Shown here piece by piece: positions 7,651 through 11,043 of a DNA stretch of 11,043 nt; the first letter of the stretch is position 1, and each line of letters opens with the position of its first letter. The translations under genes were made by a program, and so were the position numbers. The DNA is from Ichthyophonus hoferi. Taxonomy: Eukaryota > Opisthokonta > Ichthyosporea > Ichthyophonida > Ichthyophonidae. The notes under the pieces were generated by a model. That model saw only the letters and a program-made list of their open reading frames with translations. It did no database searches and was not told the origin of the DNA. The stretch is from assembly GCA_002751075.1 (NCBI GenBank), contig NAOQ01000486.1:6122-17164 (forward strand). Direction: 5' to 3'.

Positions 7651-7840
7651 CAAGGCTTCTATTTTACTTGAGCAACAGCGTGATGTTAAATAGGAACGAT
7701 CTAAAACTTAGTTTGTAAATTACTACAATCGAAACAATACTGATGATAAGCTCTATATAATAAAACCACATACTATATAATGGCGGGGCCATTGGCTATG
7801 GCAAGCTATAGTCATGAGAGCATTGCCAGCGTGCAATCTA
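7651..7840 (+). repeat. Array core, fourth copy
   Basis: This 190-bp core has GAGCAACAGCGTGATG, TTTGTAAATTACTACAATCG, AAACAATACTGATGATAAGC and the hairpin at 7799-7828. The end reads GTGCAATCTA where others read GTGCCATCTA. The inter-core part follows to 8073, where similarity stops. Confidence 0.88.
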
Positions 7841-8073
7841 TCTATCAAGAACACCACTCGTTATACTGCATAAATATTGTTAATAGTATGTCTTACTAGA
7901 ATACTGTTTTATATTGCTAGGAGTATACTTTGAAAGGGATGTATTTTATTCATCAATACAGCAAGGTTATTAAAGAAGAAAAATAGATAGAGAAAACAAA
8001 TGCGAGTGACATTGAGATGTAATTAGGTAACATGTGCCGTTCTAAGTTTCAAGAGAAGCGTAGTTAGCTGACC

Positions 8074-10239
8074 GGTGGAATGCGATTAAAGTACGCAATC
8101 GATAGTAGAAAGAGTGAGAAATGGGGATGGGCATTTGCAATAGGTTAATCTCACTTAAGATAGCTTCAAACGTAAGGACAACATTTCAACAATATTAAGT
8201 AATCGTATTTAATAAATTGTTTTTCTCAACAATATAATTACAAGGAACTAATTACCAATTAATATAATTATAATGCTTGATTTCATTTCCAAACTTATTA
8301 TGTCTAATTTATTTGCCTTTAGATACGATAATATTGTATCCAGTTTTGCTCTCCCAATGATAATATGAATTTAGAATTCAAACAAATGCTAAAAAATAGT
8401 TATTTCCCTAAATTTGATGATCGATGAATATCATTGCACACATTCCTGTATTTATTGCACCTTCCAGTGATTGGTATAGGAGACCCAATCCATATAATAT
8501 GTCTGAACCTACCAATAGATGTAAACATGTAATTATGTAATCTAATTACAGATGTCACCCCTGTGTATACACTTTGACAAATGCTAATGTCTATGTCATA
8601 AGTGGTTATATGTATATTATAACAATTTATTAAAAAATATATTGATATGCCTACTAATTCTTCTTAACAGATCTTACTATACTAAAACATTATGACCAAT
8701 GAGTAGACTAAAATATAATATATTTTAACAATTACCACCAGCTGTCTGACCCTCAATCTAAACCAGCCAGGTCTCTTAAGTCCTATGGTGACTGGCTCAC
8801 TACATAGTCTAAATACCCACTACTGAACAATATCAGCAAATATATAATACGTACGTGTATGAGATCTCTCCCCAGTACAAACTATTCGACTCTACAAAAC
8901 TTTTAAAAGCAATTATTATGGGTTTTCATATTTAACAATATATTATGTCAACCAACAGTGAATTTGAGCCTGTACTATATTTATGATCTCATTCATTATG
9001 AGCAGCAGTTAATTACTGCAAACAGAGAATGAAAATAAAAGCAAAAAAATGTTAATTGATTTCACTACAAAATTGTGTGTTGGTTCTGCCATAGAAATAG
9101 CCTTTCACACACATAAACTACTATATTTTAAGTGTCCTAATTAGAAAACTAACATCAAGCAATTATGATTAGCACTATTTTGACACAACCTTTATATGTA
9201 GATATATTCAATCTCATGTGTATACTATCATATTAATCCACATCCTCGTATTCTTTATTGATAGCACGTTGCTACATTTTGATCTTTCTATTAGAAATAT
9301 CTTTTTTAAATATAAAAATACTTATAAATTACGTTATATTATGCTTGTTCAGAACAAACCATATTGTGTGCCCTTATTGTCAGGAAAAGATATACTTACC
9401 ATTCAAGTGGGTCATACATACTACAAACTAGCATTATATTAAGCTATTATAATGTTTAATATTAGGTACTCAGTATTCTTTCTGTTTTTTATGATGTTGA
9501 AATGCAATGATAGATTGCTGGATTTGAAGAATCTTTCAAGTACTTAGTCATTAATATTTATATTCTAATCATGTAGAATTGTTCAACTCTCAATCAATTG
9601 AGTGTCAAATGTGTGACTAGTTAAGAGTTCCATAACTGTATGCCAGGATAATTTTATAGTAATTCAATGGCAATTCCTTAACCTTATTGCAATTCTTTCC
9701 TCTCAAAAACACAAGATTTTATTTCTTTCATTTCTCTTGACCTAAAAAAATGCAATTGAAATGCAATCGCATGAACATTCCGACTCTATTGAGTTTATAA
9801 TGCGAGACACATCTATAGACCGATGGGTCAGGTTTCATTCAGAGTTTTTGAATAAATCGCCACTTGAGTTATAAAGACATTGATTGGATAATTTAAAAAT
9901 GGCGCATAATTGCATACAGTACGATTAGAAGCACTGATTGCACATGCATAGATTTGATAGCCATATATATTAAATATATTACCATACTCACGTTGCACTA
10001 TCATATAATCATATATTATATGATTATATTAATACTATATGACCTATACACACTCCTGATTCAAGCCATGTTTTAAAGTAGATACAAAGCAATAGTAGTA
10101 TAGAGAGAAATACCTCAGAGGGCTCTCTGATAGTCCTAGCTAATCCTAGCTAATAGTATAATAGCTGCAACACCAAGGTAGTTCCAACAATCTTTGTGTA
10201 TTAATATCGTATATTCGATTTTACGTCTATTTCATAACG
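8074..10239. other. AT-rich non-coding stretch, no recognisable gene
   Basis: I recognise no gene here. A 38-codon frame at 8424-8540 reads protein-like (MNIIAHIPVFIAP then SSDWYRRPNPYNM) but matches nothing I know. The frame at 9218-9442 is AT-driven. On the minus strand a consensus donor GTAAGTAT lies at 9392-9399, but no exon could be built to it. CTCAATCAATTGAG-type near-palindromic sequence lies near 9589-9602. A tandem pair of TCCTAGCTAA lies at 10134-10153, and AGAGAG and CTCTCT form a small stem at 10102-10128. Confidence 0.6.
10003..10029. repeat. 27-bp perfect palindrome (13-bp arms, single central base)
   Basis: ATATAATCATATA (10003-10015), a central T at 10016, and TATATGATTATAT (10017-10029) are exact reverse complements. 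It is AT-rich, so a cruciform or a chance inverted repeat are both possible. No flanking direct repeat marks it as an insertion. Confidence 0.9.
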
Positions 10240-11043
10240 TTGAATGAACGTGAAAAAAAGTACACATTCATAATACATACACAGATATGTACTGTACCCA
10301 CATGTAAATATACCTACAAACATACGCAAGGCATTAGCCATAACCTTGCTCAAGCACGTACACATATATCCACTCATGTTACTCCTGATGCCCTCACACC
10401 TACACCTACACCTACATACTCATCAGCCTTCCTATCACTCTCTTTTTACATCCTTTGCTACTATATTTCTCCCTATGTATTCCTAAACCACACATACATA
10501 ACATGCAGATCTTTCCTTTTCATTGAACAACCTTATATCTATACACAGAAAACATTTATCATTTCAAACATTAGCGCATCCCAACGCTATCGGCAATATA
10601 CATATATGATTATTTGTATTCAATAAAGTGATTGAAAATATTCAAACACAGATATTCATTAACGTATACTTACACATACATACTCCTAGACTATGAAACG
10701 CATACAACTAGCTGTGTCTAACATAGAGTACAATACATTTCTAATCATATTATAAAAGAGTATTAAATGATAGTATATTACAAGCACATCTACATGCACA
10801 TCTCAACACAGACACAAGAGAAAAAGCCACACCTTTGACTCTCCCGGCACATATAATACATGCTCACATATGTGATAAATTAGATGTATAAAAGCATCTC
10901 TGACCGTGGCAAGCCTATACTCTAAAGTCATATAACATACATATCTAACACTATTCTTTTTTGTAATCTTGCATATCCTCTCTCCACAATACCCTTCTAT
11001 CTTTCCCTACTGTTCTACCTACCTATATGCTATCCTACTTATA
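10240..11043. other. C-rich, G-poor CA/TA-type simple sequence, no convincing gene
   Basis: From about 10250 the + strand has many C and few G, with frequent ACATA, CATAC and CACA. A 128-codon ATG frame at 10240-10626 is the longest open frame of this part. G-poor sequence makes TAG and TGA rare, so length alone is weak evidence. Its product is Tyr/Thr/Ile-rich, without domains, signal peptide or clear transmembrane pattern that I recognise. I do not call it a gene. The pyrimidine-rich end (10980-11043) resembles the CTACC/CTATA sequence at the window start in composition only. Confidence 0.55.
10396..10413. repeat. Hexamer repeat (ACACCT)x3
   Basis: There are three exact copies of ACACCT, followed by ACATACT. 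They give the TPTPTPT run in the overlying open frame and are part of the wider CA-rich sequence here. Confidence 0.85.

Larger units (their letters stand above)
6389..8073 (+). repeat. Tandem array of four diverged ~455-bp units
   Basis: Using the motif TTGCCAATG as anchor, units fall at about 6452, 6908, 7362 and 7823, spacings of 456, 454 and 461 bp. Each unit runs ACATAATATAATAA, then a G/C-richer GGGGCTGCT, the hairpin motif, TTATACTGCATATA, TCTTATTATAATAC, a CAATACTGCAAAGTTATTAA block, an A-rich tract, TAGCTAACC, and the GAGCAACAGCGTG and GATTACTAC blocks. The first unit lacks the earlier part of its core. The last ends at TAGCTGACC, just before the next core would start. Divergence is substantial with many small indels, so the array is old or loosely constrained. 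I match it to no transposon, satellite, SINE or RNA family; tRNA-type A and B boxes are not evident. Confidence 0.93.

Noticed and set aside
7740-7752. C-box-like TGATGAT in an array core, as a box C/D snoRNA sign
   Set aside because: Other copies lack it, and no D box or terminal stem is evident.
6389-8073. tRNA-derived SINE or tRNA gene in the array units
   Set aside because: No convincing A and B boxes, no cloverleaf, and no SINE-type tail or target-site duplication.
9218-9442. 74-codon open frame rich in Ile, Leu and Tyr
   Set aside because: It follows base composition and has no recognisable motif.
10240-10626. 128-codon ATG open frame
   Set aside because: G-poor composition makes two of three stop codons rare. 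The product is low-complexity Tyr/Thr/Ile-rich with a TPTPTPT simple repeat and no domain.

Overview
The window is AT-rich eukaryotic nuclear DNA (roughly two-thirds A+T by eye) with spliceosomal GT-AG introns. It holds one gene I can identify with confidence: the C-terminal part of an Aurora-family Ser/Thr protein kinase on the + strand, in five exons between 435 and 3299. The organism cannot be pinned down from this window. The four complete introns (about 240-1100 bp), the large non-coding share and the abundant TA-rich simple repeats argue against a bacterium or a compact yeast-like genome. The kinase residues alone do not settle the lineage.

Region by region: 1-434 is most likely the 3' part of an upstream intron of the kinase gene and opens with a CTATA-type simple repeat. 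Exons at 435-507, 1598-1666, 1911-2006, 2939-3002 and 3241-3299 join in a consistent phase and run from the kinase activation loop (RKTYCGT..DYIPPE) to a stop codon. The N-lobe and catalytic loop are encoded upstream of the window. The first complete intron carries three near-perfect 82-bp tandem units, each with its own inverted repeat. The first AATAAA after the stop is at 3828-3833. Just before it, 3701-3765 is a short stretch with coding-like codon use that is phase-compatible with the kinase exons and may be an alternative last exon.

From 3834 to the end I recognise no protein or RNA gene. The main structure is a tandem array at about 6389-8073: four diverged units of about 455 bp, the first lacking the beginning of its core and the last ending where the next core would start. 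A 194-bp core of that unit also occurs alone and inverted at 5432-5625, with one 35-bp stretch identical to the core at 6732. One core (7201-7230) has an internal micro-inversion over an imperfect palindrome. A hairpin is kept in three units, and a similar small reading frame runs through two. The unit matches no repeat or RNA family I can name.

The right-hand 0.8 kb (10240-11043) is strongly C-over-G skewed with CA/TA-rich simple sequence. Its 128-codon open frame is best explained by that composition.
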